The translations under genes were made by a program, and so were the position numbers. A stretch of DNA of 64,000 bases from Alnus glutinosa (lineage: Eukaryota > Streptophyta > Magnoliopsida > Fagales > Betulaceae): the NCBI RefSeq assembly GCF_958979055.1, contig NC_084898.1, positions 13,689,001 to 13,753,000 on the forward strand, in the 5' to 3' direction. Positions 44,830 through 59,192 of this stretch are shown in pieces. Numbering within the stretch: position 1 is the stretch's first letter; each line of letters starts with the position of its first letter. A model generated the notes under the pieces. The model was not told the DNA's origin and did no database searches. It saw only the letters and a program-made list of their open reading frames with translations.

Positions 44830-45714
44830 TGCTCCGTTTGTTTCGACGTAAAATGGTTTCCGTCGTAAAATATTTTCGACGAAATCAATTTCAAAAGAAA
44901 TTATTTTCTCGAAAATATTTTTCGGCGTTTGGTTCGCACAAAAAAATTACGAAAAGGGAAAATGCAACTGTCGCCGGAATCCGTCGCCGTCGCCGGAATC
45001 CGGCGAACATGTTTGGCCGGATCCGGCCAAAATTGCCGGATTCCGGCAGGACACCTCCGGGACCGGTCAGATCCGGCCTGATCCGGTCATTTTGGCCGGA
45101 TCTCGGCAGGATCAGTGGCCGGATCCGGTCAGATCCCGCCGGATTCCGGCCATTTGGGCCAGATCCGGCCGGATCAGTAGCCGGATCCGGTCAGATTCCG
45201 CCGGATTCCGGCCATTTTGGCCGGATCCGGCGGGGTCAGTGGCCGGATCCGGTCAGATCCGGCCGGATCCCGGCCAGATCCGGCCGGATCAGTGGCCGGA
45301 TTCCGGCAGGTTTCTGTCCATGGCCGGATTCCGACGGCCGGCGGTGTTCCGGCAACCGGATTCCGGCGGCTGGCGGTATTCCGGCAGCCGGCAGGATTCC
45401 GGTGGTCGGATTCCGACGCCGGCATTATTCCAGTGACTTGATGATGCCGGATACCGGTGCTGCCTATTTTCGAACGACCGACTATTGTAGGATTTGGACA
45501 GTCAGATATCAAACGTGCGTGTAAGGACGAAGAATATAATTTTGGAAAACGATTTACGGTTTTAAAAACCGTAAATCGTTTTCCAAAACTTAAAGAAGGT
45601 TTTACGGTCAAACCGAAAATGATTTTCGTTGACCGTTATTTTCGCCCCTACCAAACACCGTAAAATACCGAAATCATTTTCCGGAAATCATTTTACGCCG
45701 AAACAAACGGAGCA
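44830..45714. mobile_element. PIF/Harbinger-like MITE filled with a CpG-rich minisatellite
   Basis: Ends TGCTCCGTTTGTTTCG and, reversed, TGCTCCGTTTGTTTCGGC, with TAA at 44827-44829 and 45715-45717. Outer arms continue (TTACGAAAA, GAAAATGATTTCGG words). The interior from about 44965 to 45450 is extremely rich in CCGG/GGATCC words, quite unlike the AT-rich surroundings. A second hairpin (GGAAAACGATTTACGGTTTT and complement) lies at 45543-45590. Confidence 0.8.
45060..45320. repeat. CpG-rich tandem repeat, period about 62 bp
   Basis: The word (A/G)TCAGTGGCCGGATCCGG recurs at about 45111, 45173, 45235 and 45289 (spacing 62, 62, 54). Each unit contains GATCCGGTCAGATCC and GCCGGATTCCGGCCATTT. Shorter CCGGATTCCGGC words continue to 45450. 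It produces long open frames in several frames on both strands. Confidence 0.8.
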
Positions 45715-45895
45715 TAAGAATTGTTCTGTTTTCAAATATGTTTTTCTTTTTGGTCCTATGACATCTCACCCCAGAGCAGAAAATCTGATAGACTCATAAA
45801 GCAAGAAAAAAAAAAAAAAAAAAAAAATTATGATAGACCCATGATATGGTATTTTCGAGGTGGTTGGGTTGAGTTAGGCTGCTTATTGTTGAATT

Positions 45896-46090
45896 GGCCC
45901 AACTTGCTTCCTTTCGGGGACAGACTGAGCCTTTGCAGGCCCAAACCCGCAACCTAAAAGAGTGAGTAAAACGGCGCCGTCTATAAGCGATGGGTTAGAG
46001 GGAGCACGAAAGTAAACTGACGGCTCAGATTCGAAGCCCTTGACCCCTCCCTCCTTTATAAAGCCTAAGCATCATTCGCCACAAACCCTA
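45896..46090 (+). promoter_or_regulatory. RPL15 promoter: two site II motifs, TATA-like box, telo-box
   Basis: GGCCCA at 45896-45901 and 45938-45943 are site II elements in reverse. TTTATAAAG at 46055-46063 can serve as TATA box. AAACCCTA at 46083-46090 is a telo-box near the likely transcription start. Site II plus telo-box is the classic control of plant ribosomal-protein genes, giving expression tied to growth and cell division. Confidence 0.8.
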
Positions 46091-46149
46091 GCTCTCTTCA
46101 AGCGAAAGCCCTAGCCGGTGACTGCGCCTTGCAGCTCATTTCTGATCCC

Positions 46150-48556
<2,407 letters not shown>

Positions 48557-50232
48557 TTTTGACGATCTTGCTTCTTGGTTCTGCATCATTTTCTGGATAT
48601 TTGTGTCGAGGGAACATAGTAGTTATTTTGAGTTTGAAATTTTGGAGATTGAAATACTTTTTTCATGTTCTATTCGAATGTTTTACTAAGTTGGTATCTT
48701 GGGTTGTGGTTTAGCACTGCATTACTAAGTTATTCTAAGGTATGTTTGCTATTGCATTACGTGAATCTTGACCCTCTTGGCGTGGTTGGTGTGTTTGATT
48801 CAGTTGGGGTTATGTTTCATTTGGGTGTAGGCTCTTGCAGGCCATAGAATGTTTAGTTTGTTAATTGACCACGCTCCCCAGGTACTTTGAAAAAGGATCA
48901 TCTCTGCTATAACTCACCACTTTGGGCTATTATTTCACATCTTCATTTTTTACTAGGAAATATTAATTACTTCCCCATCCTCTCTCTACTACACTTAACG
49001 TTGGTTGAAGCAACATATGGCACGAGGAAGGTTGGTGACTTCGTACTACGAGATTTTACCAAAACTAAAACAGGTTTTTATTGTTATATAATGTATATTA
49101 TAAAACTGGGTATTTAGTTATTGATCACTCTTGTCAATTCTTAAAATCGGTCTAGGAATTATTCGGTTCAGGTGATTATTCGGTGGTTGTTATTAGCTGT
49201 TGATAAGTACCTTGTTTATACATCTTTACTATTACTTGCTACTAACGCCTGGTTGTTACTGAGGGAGGTGCTCGGATGGAGCTCTACATAGAGAGAGACA
49301 GAGAACATAACCTGGTTGCTTTTGAATTGTTAATTTGTCACAACATAACCTTTTATCTAGTAGACTTCATTATTAATCTCCTCCCTGTTAGATATTACTA
49401 GTTTGCTGCTCCTTGCACTCCTCCTTTTGTGCTTATTTAATTCTCATAGGAGAAGACATCAATAGTTTCTTTCAGGCTACAAAACTACATTCGAATCCCC
49501 CCTCCCCTTGTGTGGATCCCCTTATGTGGATATGTCAAAAAAAAAAAGAAAAAAAAAAAGAGGTTGTTAAGAACCCCTAATTATTATCCTAATCATATTT
49601 TTAAATTACCTTATCCTAATTAGTTGAAATTCTATTCCATCTTAACTAGTAAACCTATCTCACCATGATCTTATCCCTAACAGTCCTTGTCTAAGGCCTA
49701 TCGAATAGCAAAGTTGATTCACACAACTTGACCCGAGATTGTGAGGTGCGGAGCTAAGCAGTTAATTACTTGACTTAATATTTTTATACATTTGAAATGC
49801 GTTGACGATGATTCATATGGCTAGTCGTACTGCCTTAATTTGACATGTCATTTGTTCTTTATAATTTTAATCTCTTGCATAGTATTTGTGTTTAGCTTAT
49901 GTTGTTAAGGGGCATAATATAATTATAATAGGATATAAATTTTCTTCAACTTGGATTGGAGGACCCAGTCTAATAATAATTAGCAGATATCAATTGTGCC
50001 CAGTTGTTAATAATCTGAAACCTCTACTTACTGCATTGTTGAAATTCTTCCAAATAATTTCACCATAGCATACTCGACTACATTTGCTTAATGTGGCTCA
50101 AGATAATTATTTTATGAGTACTAGATATGTAGCCATCTTCAGGCCCTAATAATATTAAGTACTCGTAATGAAGGCCGAAGTAACCTCTCCAAGTGATTAA
50201 GTTTTTTATCACCATACGCTCATCATGTATAC
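48557..50232. other. Gap downstream of RPL15
   Basis: The first 200-300 bases are the likely RPL15 3' UTR. Beyond that (48850-50230) no gene, RNA or repeat limit is visible. A patch near 49485-49560 (TTCGAATCCCC, then A-runs) has a tRNA-like word but no cloverleaf. Short open frames have no family. Confidence 0.45.
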
Positions 50233-50378
50233 GGGTGCATTTGGAATTGCAGTTTCGTATCGTAGACAAAAAATACGATTTTAAATCAAATCGCAGAAAA
50301 TAAATCGTTTGGAATTGGGTCTTCTAAAAAATTTGCGATTTGAAATATAAAAAATCTGCATTTTGAAATCGTAGGCAT

Positions 50379-50429
<51 letters not shown>

Positions 50430-50611
50430 CGTACAATTTTAAATGTTAAACTGCGATTTTGCCAGACGCTTAATTGCGTTTTTTAAAAATCACATTTCAC
50501 AAAGTGCGGTTTAAAAATAACAATTTAAAAATATGTGATTTTTCCAACTTGCATATTTTTAAATTGTTATTTTTAAACCACACTTTGTAAAATTACACAC
50601 CTAAACGGACC
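50233..50611. repeat. AT-rich hAT-like or foldback MITE with a 37-bp hairpin
   Basis: Ends GGGTGCATTTGGAATTGC and, reversed, GGTCCGTTTAGGTGTGTAA are related. At 50499-50535 and 50552-50588 two arms of 37 bases pair with one mismatch (GTTTAAAAATAACAATTT in both directions). A long T run followed by an A run (50383-50430) forms another simple foldback. No target duplication was found. Confidence 0.55.
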
Positions 50612-51000
50612 ATAACAATAAAATTTGGTTATATATTTTCCTCTATTCCTCTATCAATCCTAATGTCATTACTTTAGTGCTTTTGTCGGATTGAACTCAT
50701 CAATCATGGCCTTTCTAGAGTTCAAAATTTTCTTTACTCATCAATTATAGCTTTTGCCGGATATATAGATTTGTATGCGCTGGTTTCGTATTGTTATTAA
50801 ATAATAGTAATAATAATTTAAAAAAAAAAAAAGAAGAAAAAGGCAAGAGGATGAAACATAAGAGCTAGACAATGTTAAGTAGCTAGTTTTCCTTTTCACA
50901 TTCCAATACATATTAAATTTTTGTACCCATAATATCTTCTGATTCCCTCCCTGACTACAGAGGAGCCTTTAGAAAAATAGAAGCAAAATCACGTCTCCAA

Positions 51001-54000
51001 TTATTTTTGAGCTTCAATTAGATGTTTTTCTTCATCTTGAGAGAAGCATATTTTCTTAGAATTATACTTCATTGTAACTATCGCGGCAATCACTACCATC
51101 GCCAAAAAGAAGATGCTGATGCTCAATACTGCACAGATGAAACCATAGTCAGTACAAAACCATTCTCTCTCTAAAAATAAATATAAAGTATAAGGTGTTA
51201 GTGTTAAAACATACTTTTAAGTCTCTTACTAGATATTATTTTTATTCTTTCTTTCATTCTACAAGGTTATAGAGATAGAATTAATGTCATAATTCATCAA
51301 CTAAACTAGATAGAATATCTAATTCTTTTTCATAATTAAAAACCATTCAATAATATTTTTACAAGCAGTACAAAAAAAAAAAAAGTGTAAAAAATGTCTA
51401 ATAAATAATTGAAATAATTGGGCACGAGAGCCAATTGAATTAAATAGTCATGTTAGGTTTGGAAAGAGATTGCACTAGTCTTAAAATAAATGAAAACATG
51501 GTCGTCTACTTTATTAAATGATTTATTAATTAGAATAGTCCCAAACAGAGAATCTAGAAGACTAGTCAAACTTGATACAAAACATGTTGAGATAAAACTT
51601 TTATCCCCAAAGACTCAAAGTCAATAATTTTGAAGCTTAATAATGTTATATCATCCTGCCAATCGAGCAATGCTACACATTACATATTTATTTCACCTTC
51701 ATTCGAGTGATTTGATGTGATAGTTTTCATCAGAAAAAAAAAGAAAGAAAAAAAAGAAGAAGAAGTTAGGATTGATGAGCACTGTCACATCAACTCTGTT
51801 AAAATATATTTTGAATATAATATTATTGATTTATATTTTTTAATCTAGGTCGATTTGTGTTTTCTTGTACAAGTCGATTTAAGTTTATTTGTATAGGTCG
51901 ACTTATTCAACTATAAGAGTACTTTGTAATGATAAACGTAAGTGTCTAACACCGAACCACCTATAATTTATTATGTTATTTCTCTTATTTGCTTTTGCTT
52001 TTATTCTTGTATTTTAGATTTACACAGAAATCTCAACAAACACAATGGAATGAGTTGAAAAATATAAAGTTGAAAAAAAAGAAAAAAGAAAAAAAAAAAA
52101 CCATTTAAATTCATAGTATTATTGAAGTATTAATGTGGCAAAAATCTTGAAGCATAAGACACGGCAGCTAGTTATATATATATATATATGACATTCTAGA
52201 AGGCAGTGGTCAGCGGGAGGTGCAAGTTGGTAGATAAGGACCAGAACGGAAGTTTCCTTCAGTGTTTCCATTCACCGGTCAAAGTCCTCGTCAATTTGGC
52301 CAAACAGAACTAAATGACTTACAAAAGAATCTAGGAAAAATTTATATTTCGCCCCTACGTTTTTATTTTATTTTAATTTAGTCCTTTAAGTTTTTAATTT
52401 TAAGAAAATGATCCTTTAGTTTTGCTTAGATTTTAAATAAGTCTTTCTATCACATTTTCATAAAAAATAAATGGTTTGTTATATGCCATGTGGGTCTCAG
52501 ACTCTTATTTGACACGATAAAATACGGTTAATATCAACACTTAATATCAATGTTATATCATTAAGCGCCAAATCATTCATTTTAAAAAAAAAAAAAAAAA
52601 AAATACCCCAACTACTAAAAACAAAAATTATCTTCTTTGTCATCTTAATTTAATATATTTATAGCGTTAAAGGAAAAATCATTAACCTTAACATTAAGAT
52701 AGACCCCGGCGTGTCAAATGAGACACACATAGCAAATAAAAAATAGTTAACTTTGATGGTAAAGTGATAAAGGGACTAATTTAAAACTTGAGTAAAACTT
52801 AAAAACTTTATTTTTAAAATTAAAAATCTAACGACTAAATTCAAATAAGATAAAAACTTAGGGATTAAATATAATTTTTTCCAAAAATCTATAATAATTA
52901 ATTAAAAAAAAATCTTTTGAGGGTTGAAAAGTATGCAACTATAAAAATGTATAATATAAAAATAATAAAATAAAAACTTCATCTTATAAGAAATGATTCA
53001 TTTAATTATTTAATTTATATTATAATATTTTTTCTTAATTAGTAAGGCTTAACACCTAAAATATCTTTTTTGAAATGGAAAGTAGATTAATAGAGATAAA
53101 GTTTCAAAAATTCTGGACTTTTGAATTTAATAATATTAAATTATTATTTATTCTAAAACTTTAAACTTACATATAAAAAAAAAAAAATTATTTAATTATT
53201 TAGTTTATATTTTAACACGTACAAGTTGAAGTGTTACACGTTTTCATTCTCAGGATGGCCGGCCAAGGGATGAGATGTCTTTGAGGAAAAACCTTAAAAA
53301 ATCTTAGTTTCTATTTAATAGTAAATTATGTTCCTAATAATTCTTTTTAATATGTATGAGCTGATGAGCATCTCAACGACCGAAAATATAATGAAAAATA
53401 ATTAAAAATCCAGAAATTGCACATAATTAAAGTTCCTAAAGAATGATGAACAGAAAAAGATACCTTTATCTGATACTACGTTGTTGGAACATCCTGTTTT
53501 GTACTTGAATCCGGAATCTTTGGATCCAGCTGGACGGACGTCCCAAGACAATCCAAGACCAAAGGTATTGTCGGAGACGTATGGACTGTATTGAAACGGA
53601 ATCGCCACAGTCTTCACTCGCCGGCAAGAATCCGGCAAAGCCATAGAAGGTTCTACAGTGTAGACATGATAGCCGGAGCCACTCAGGCAAGGGACCTCGG
53701 GGAAAGAAGAAGGAAGCCCAGACGAGCAATTGAGGTACGTGTAGTTCTTGACACCGTAGAAATAACGAAAAGGCGTAAGAGAGAGATCGAGGTTGAGGAA
53801 CACTTCGTGGACGCAGTTTTTGGGGTCGAGAAGATTGAGTCTTTTGTCGTCGTAAGAGATGGACCTGACAACCAAGTCCCCGTAAGATGGAAAGTGAGTT
53901 ATTGTTGTGTTGTCTTTGCAGACAACCTCAAAACCAGCAAGGTGATCGGGACCGGAGTTTTGCAGCTGCCCGCCTTTTATATGGAAAGGAAACTGAATCT

Positions 54001-54088
54001 TGGGAGCGCCATGGCCACAGTACTGCTTCACAGCCTCGGTGGTCAGGAAGGTGGAAGAGAAGAGAACGAGGAAGATGAAAGCATCCAT
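51001..54088 (-). CDS. Membrane protein with GUB_WAK_bind-like ectodomain, no kinase or RING
   Basis: Two exons on the minus strand (54088-53464 and 51170-51001) join in phase to 264 residues. MDAFIFLVLFSSTFLTTEAV is a signal peptide. The ectodomain has CGHGAPKIQFPFHIKG, FEVVCKDNTTI, SYDDKRLNLLDPKNCV, YTYLNCSSGLP and FGLGLSWDVRP, the pattern of wall-associated galacturonan-binding (GUB_WAK_bind) domains as in ATL20-22 or LRK10-like receptors. Exon 2 gives CAVLSISIFFLAMVVIAAIV, a membrane segment, and a 22-residue charged tail ending in TAA. ATL20-22 proteins continue into a RING finger and LRK10-like proteins into a kinase; neither is found here. The usual Cys-rich CxxC block after LSWD is replaced. 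It could be a signalling-dead or decoy receptor, or a reduced paralogue. The 2.3-kb intron contains a MITE. I chose the ATG of MDAF because upstream codons are non-ATG. Confidence 0.7.
52334..52882. mobile_element. Mutator-like MITE with 9-bp target duplication, in the intron of the GUB_WAK gene
   Basis: Ends GGAAAAATTTATATTTCGCC and, reversed, GGAAAAAATTATATTTAATC. Flanks are AAGAATCTA (52325-52333) and AAAAATCTA (52883-52891), one mismatch. Arms continue inward (TTAGTCCTTTAAG paired with CTAACGACTAAATT-type words; TGTGGGTCTCA with TGAGACACACA). An A-run lies in the middle. No genes. Confidence 0.8.
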
Positions 54089-55185
54089 ATCTCTTAACAA
54101 TGAGAAAAGATAGCAATTGTTTGTTGATCTTCAGAATTCCTATATATATAAAGCTTGAAACGTGTATAACAGGGCAGCTAGGGTCTACGTTGAGACCCGA
54201 AAGGCAAAGGAAACTTCAGCCGGCCGCCTTCGAGTAAACAAGTGGGGAAATGTGGACTTGACTCTAGAGAAAGAAACGGGTTCATTTTGAAGCTTTAACC
54301 AATTGGGTCATCCCAGAGTGTACGTTTATATATATGGGATGAATTTTCAGCTGGAAATTAAGCTTAATACTTATTACTTAATAGAGAGGTTAGTTGGATC
54401 CCCCACTAAAAACCTTGGGGAAGCACACAGGAAGAGACACCAGGATTTGGTACTTTTTTATGAAGATGATAAATTTTTACACTATCTGCAAATTCGATAC
54501 GAATCTAACACAAAATTAGTAAATTATGGTTGAAGGGTATGTCCCGTTTAATTAAATTTGTCAAATTAAAGGATCGACCTATATAGTCTTATACCCATAC
54601 CTCTATATAACCCAAATAGAACATCTAATATTTAAGACTGACAGTTTTTTTATATGATCTGCGAACCTTACACAAACCTAACACAAAATTAACAGGTTAA
54701 GGTTAAAAAGTGTAACCCGTTTAATAAAATAAATTGAATTATAATTAACATATATATTTTTATATCCATACTTAACACGATTCAGAACTTGACACGTAAA
54801 TACAAATTGTCATTCCTATTCTCCCCGTTAAACGCTGTGGGATGTTTGTGAATATCATTTTTCTGTTTTGGACGCCGGCGTTTTGTTGTTTTCGGAGTTC
54901 CATACCATGATTTGCAGGGTAATATATATATATTAAAGTTTTGTGGACATCAATCTTCCCTAGCTAGTAGGCCATAGTATATTTGATTATGACTTGTCAA
55001 AGTCTTAAAAGCCGTCTTTATTCAAGATTATATAATAATTCACACGATATTTCAGGCACGCAACATTGGTTGTATTCTAAATGAGAATAACTTCAATCAG
55101 ATGGCGGTGTAATTAATAGGATGTTTTGCACCCTCCAATAGGAAGGCGTACACCTCAGCTTGAAATACTAAAAGAATTAATTATA

Positions 55186-55366
55186 GAGAAATGATCCCTA
55201 CACTCATTTCTCACAACAGCTTCACAACAAGCTGACGTGGTTGGTAATATTTTATTATTTTTTTGTTTTGTTTTGTTTTGTTTTTGTAAAAAAGTAATAA
55301 AATATTACCAGCTACGTCAGCTTGTTGTGGGACTGTTGTGAAAAATGAGTGTAGGGATCATTTCTC
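55186..55366. mobile_element. Small hairpin MITE with 8-bp target duplication
   Basis: GAGAAATGATCCCTACACTC at the left is matched by its complement at the right, and the pairing continues (AACAAGCTGACGTGG with CTACGTCAGCTTGTT; GGTAATATTTTATTA with its complement) so nearly the whole 181 bp folds on itself. TAATTATA flanks it at 55178-55185 and, one base further out, at 55368-55375. A related half-copy is at 62848-62915. Confidence 0.85.
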
Positions 55367-56434
55367 ATAATTATAACCCTTCACACCAAATAATTTTCCA
55401 TCTTAGTATTTAGTGTTTTTAGTTGATGTGTCAAATTTCTATCGAAGGTTATAAAAGAAGGTTTTATACCAGGTCTTGATAGAATGGGCTCTCAATCTTT
55501 CTAAATAAGCAGGACAGATGCACACCAAGTCGCTGTTGGTCTACATCAATTTCTCAGTGGATTTGGGTTGTTAATTTCTATCTACTTTTACGTTTGTTTC
55601 TCTATCTAGTGTCTTCCAATGGATTTGCTTCTTCTCTGCAACTTCTTTTAAGACAAAGACAGCAAGAAAGCATGAACAAAGTCTTCTTCTAAAAAATTGT
55701 GGGAAGAATTCTTTTCCAAATCAGTCTCTTTCAAATGTGAGATTTTTTCCAAATCAACAATTCACCCCCCCTATTTCAACCAAATCCTATTATATATCTA
55801 TGCAAGTACCCGACGGTGAGGGAACGAGCTAGAGTTAATCAGTCAGGGGACCGTCGATCAGCTAGGGGAGTGTCTTGGTTGGGGTTTCATCATTCAATAA
55901 TTTATCTGAGGAGTTTTATGCTGGCAAGACACTTGGCCCATCTTGAAAGTGGATGGGCCTCCTTGGGCCCAAGGGATAATGGGCCATAGTGGGCCTCAAA
56001 ACATCAATTTTCCTCTATTACCCTACTCGTTTAGCGTTCTTAATCTAGTGGGAATGCCATCTCTCCTCTTTTACAATCCTCCATTTATCCCTAATGAATT
56101 ACCATGCTTCGCAGGAACATCGTTCTATCAATTTTGTTCAAGTCACCGTCGACTGACAGGATACCAGAACGTTAGCATTCGTCGGTGAGATTGACCGTTA
56201 GATTGTCGCACATTACTGTTGGACAAGGCTTCCAAGGTTGGGGAGCCAAGGGGTAGTGATCGATGGTCCGTCGAATACTGCAAATCCCTAGGCACACATG
56301 TCAAAGCGCACACATTCCTTTGTTGTGGGGAGTTCTTAAAGAAATTGAAAGTTTGGCATGACTATTTTACAGTATTGTCCGGCCAAGGATAATATATATA
56401 TATGGTCACAATCTGGTGCATCATTTTTTTCTTT

Positions 56435-56528
56435 AATGATGAGAAACATCTCCAAGCCAAAGCCATTTCATGTACCCAAACCTATCTGGTAAACCTTAAA
56501 TCCGTATAAAACGTCCCCTCGTACATAA
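56435..56528 (-). mobile_element. 3' half of a tRNA-derived SINE
   Basis: GATGAGAAACATCTCCAAGC, CATTTCATGTACCCAAACC and TAAAACGTCCCCTC parallel the low-coordinate half of the SINE at 59652-59890, in the same orientation. The tRNA-like half is missing. Confidence 0.6.
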
Positions 56529-57090
56529 TCATAAGTTATTGGACATAAATTTTTTTTCCAAACTGAGTTGAAAAGATTTCCTTGAACCCGGTTTCTAAAA
56601 GTCTGAAGTGTTGTTAAGTGAGAAACACGTTTTTTTTTTTTTTTTTTTAATAGTAGTTTTAGAGACCGGATGGAAGATTAATTTCCTTCCACTCCTCTAC
56701 TTCGATGTAAAAATAAAATCAAAAACAAAAAATATACAAATACCCGAACATATTTTTCTGGGATCTGCAATGCTCCGAATGATTGAGTTCCGAGTACAAG
56801 AATTCTTCGGTGTCAAATTGCAAATACAAACAACCCTTGCATATAAGAATTATACTGTACTAACAAATTAATAGCTGATGATGGTACAGGAATAATCTGA
56901 GCACAATCATACATTTCAAAACAATACAGGCATCATACAACTCTTGGGTTGATACACCGTACCAGGATAAATATATTGAGATTCTTGAATAATTTAGTTG
57001 AGAAATGTTCACCGATACACCTGGGCTCCTACAAACAACAGGAGGGGACCCAAGAGAGAGGCAATTCCAATTGGGAATTCGAGGAAATAA

Positions 57091-59129
57091 TCACATGAGC
57101 TCCCTTGCTAGTCTCACTGGTTTTTCCTTCAGAAAAGCTACATCACCACTTGGTGCGGTCAGCAGATGATGATTTGGCTCCTCTACACTCTCTGCTGATG
57201 CATATGATTCATCAAATTCTGACCCCTCATCATCTGTATTGGCATAATATTTAGGACGATGGCAGAGAAGAGAAAGTGTGGGGAGAGAGATCCCAACACT
57301 AAAACATATAACAAAAGGATTAAATCTTAAACCCTGTTTGAGATTGCATTGGAAAATAGAACTTCCCCAAAACACAGTTTTGGATCCTTTTAGAGCAAAA
57401 ATGTCAAAAACATACGCACCCACACACACACACCCCCACACACGCGCGCGCACACACATATATATACATGGTTTTTAACTTTTTTACCAAACAAACCCAT
57501 TTTTGGATGACATGGCTTTTTATGTACTTAAAACACTTTTTAAACTCCTTAACACAATCCCAAACATACTCTTAAGAGTTAGCCCTTTCTGCTGAACAAT
57601 TTAAGTAGTCACTGTCAAGACAGTCCTAGAACTTATTTAGATGGGATGAGCACCCTAGATACCTAACTATAGATGCGCCTGCACCAAATGGATGGTTCCA
57701 ATTTTGAAGTGCCCAAAGAATCATTTTCACCAACGGTCCAACATCCTACCAGCCCATAGATCATCAAAACATAAAGAACTAAAAACCTTACCTGCCCCTA
57801 TCTAGATAAACTTCAAGCAATGCCAATTGAGCAAGTAGGTTTGACCCTCATTGAAGGGCTTAATGATTACTCTACATAGCCCAGATATGGATTTTCAACA
57901 AAATGATTAAAAGAGCAAGCTGAGTCAACATATCCAAAGTGGGATCGAGGCGAATATCAAAGATATATATGCATGTGACTAAGTGAACCCAAAATATATA
58001 GAGACGTATATGGTTAATCAATTCTATGCAGAGGCTCTGTTTTACTAGACTATATATTTCATGGAAAGTAAACGGCTGCAAAATTCTTTGAAGAAGATAA
58101 CAGATTCGAGATATGAACTTCGCTTGCAAACACGGGTGTCGAAATAGACTTACCAGAACATGTTGGATGATCAGGAAGATGTCTTACTGATGTAACCTGA
58201 ATGCTTTCTGGCAGAAGACAATTGCAGAAAGAACCTGAAACTTCAACCAACTAAATAATCAGATGAAGGAAAAGCCAGTCATATGTTGGCTAAAAGATCC
58301 TTTTGCTTGGCCAAGAAGTGTAAGCAGCTATGCTGCTCACACCCTTTAAAACCCCTATATAATCAAATTCCACTGGTGTGAAACTGCCATATAGTATAGA
58401 ACCAGTACAGATTTGATGCAGCCTGATAACATAGTAATCATAAAAAGAAAATAACAGAATAGTAAATAGTTATTGATAATGCGTCTAACCATTGGGCCAG
58501 GTAAATGTGGAACTAGGTACATATGCTTATCCAACATTAAGACACCCAGGTAACATATAATTTACCAGATGTAAAAGCTACCATGAACGTCAAGGAAGAT
58601 TCTCAATAACATAAATACGCAAGCAGGAAGCTCTCTTACCTAATCGGGCAAGTCGATTAACCCATCCTGGTATAGGCTTTCCAGTTAGCTGCATACAAAC
58701 TTCATCTGTGAAGTGGTTGCAGTTCTTGGCAATCAAATGGTAAGTGTCCCCATGATATTTTGCAGAAAGGTGTTCCATAAACGATCGGAATTCCGAACGA
58801 GACATATCAGTGCTGCCTAACAACACTGACCGTCTGAAGATGAAGCCAGGGCAACTTCTTGGTTCCACCTCAAACACCCCACTGGAAGAGTACTCATGTG
58901 CTCCATAGCCATACTCCAAACCATGCACTGTCCATCAAAGTACGGGTAAAACTTTTAATGGTTGGTACACCACAGATTTGGAGATACAAATGCTTCATGC
59001 CTGGACTCATGAAAAACTATCTATACACAATATATAATAAATCCCTAAGGCCTCCCTTCCAACTTTGTGGCATTTATATGGTGACTCTCTTCCTTCGTTT
59101 TTTATTATCAGCTAATTAGACATTATAAC

Positions 59130-59192
<63 letters not shown>

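Larger units (their letters stand above)
54089..57090. other. Divergent-downstream gap between the GUB_WAK gene and the deSI gene
   Basis: 54089-54250 is the promoter side of the minus-strand GUB_WAK gene; TATATATATAAAG at about 54140-54152 is a plausible TATA box on its non-coding strand. 54300-55170 is AT-rich without features. A small hairpin MITE is at 55186-55366 and a SINE fragment at 56435-56528. 55400-56400 has short open frames on the plus strand (for example 55943-56188) with no recognisable family. Confidence 0.5.

Noticed and set aside
44799..45524. 241-codon open frame rich in Arg, Pro, Gly and Asp
   Set aside because: It lies on the CpG-rich tandem repeat, is open in several frames and both strands, and its amino-acid pattern only mirrors the repeat.
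49485..49515. tRNA gene (TTCGAATCCCC word)
   Set aside because: No D-arm, anticodon arm or acceptor stem could be built around it.
53591..54097. 168-codon plus-strand open frame
   Set aside because: It is the antisense shadow of exon 1 of the GUB_WAK gene, whose signal peptide, domain motifs and splice phase are convincing.
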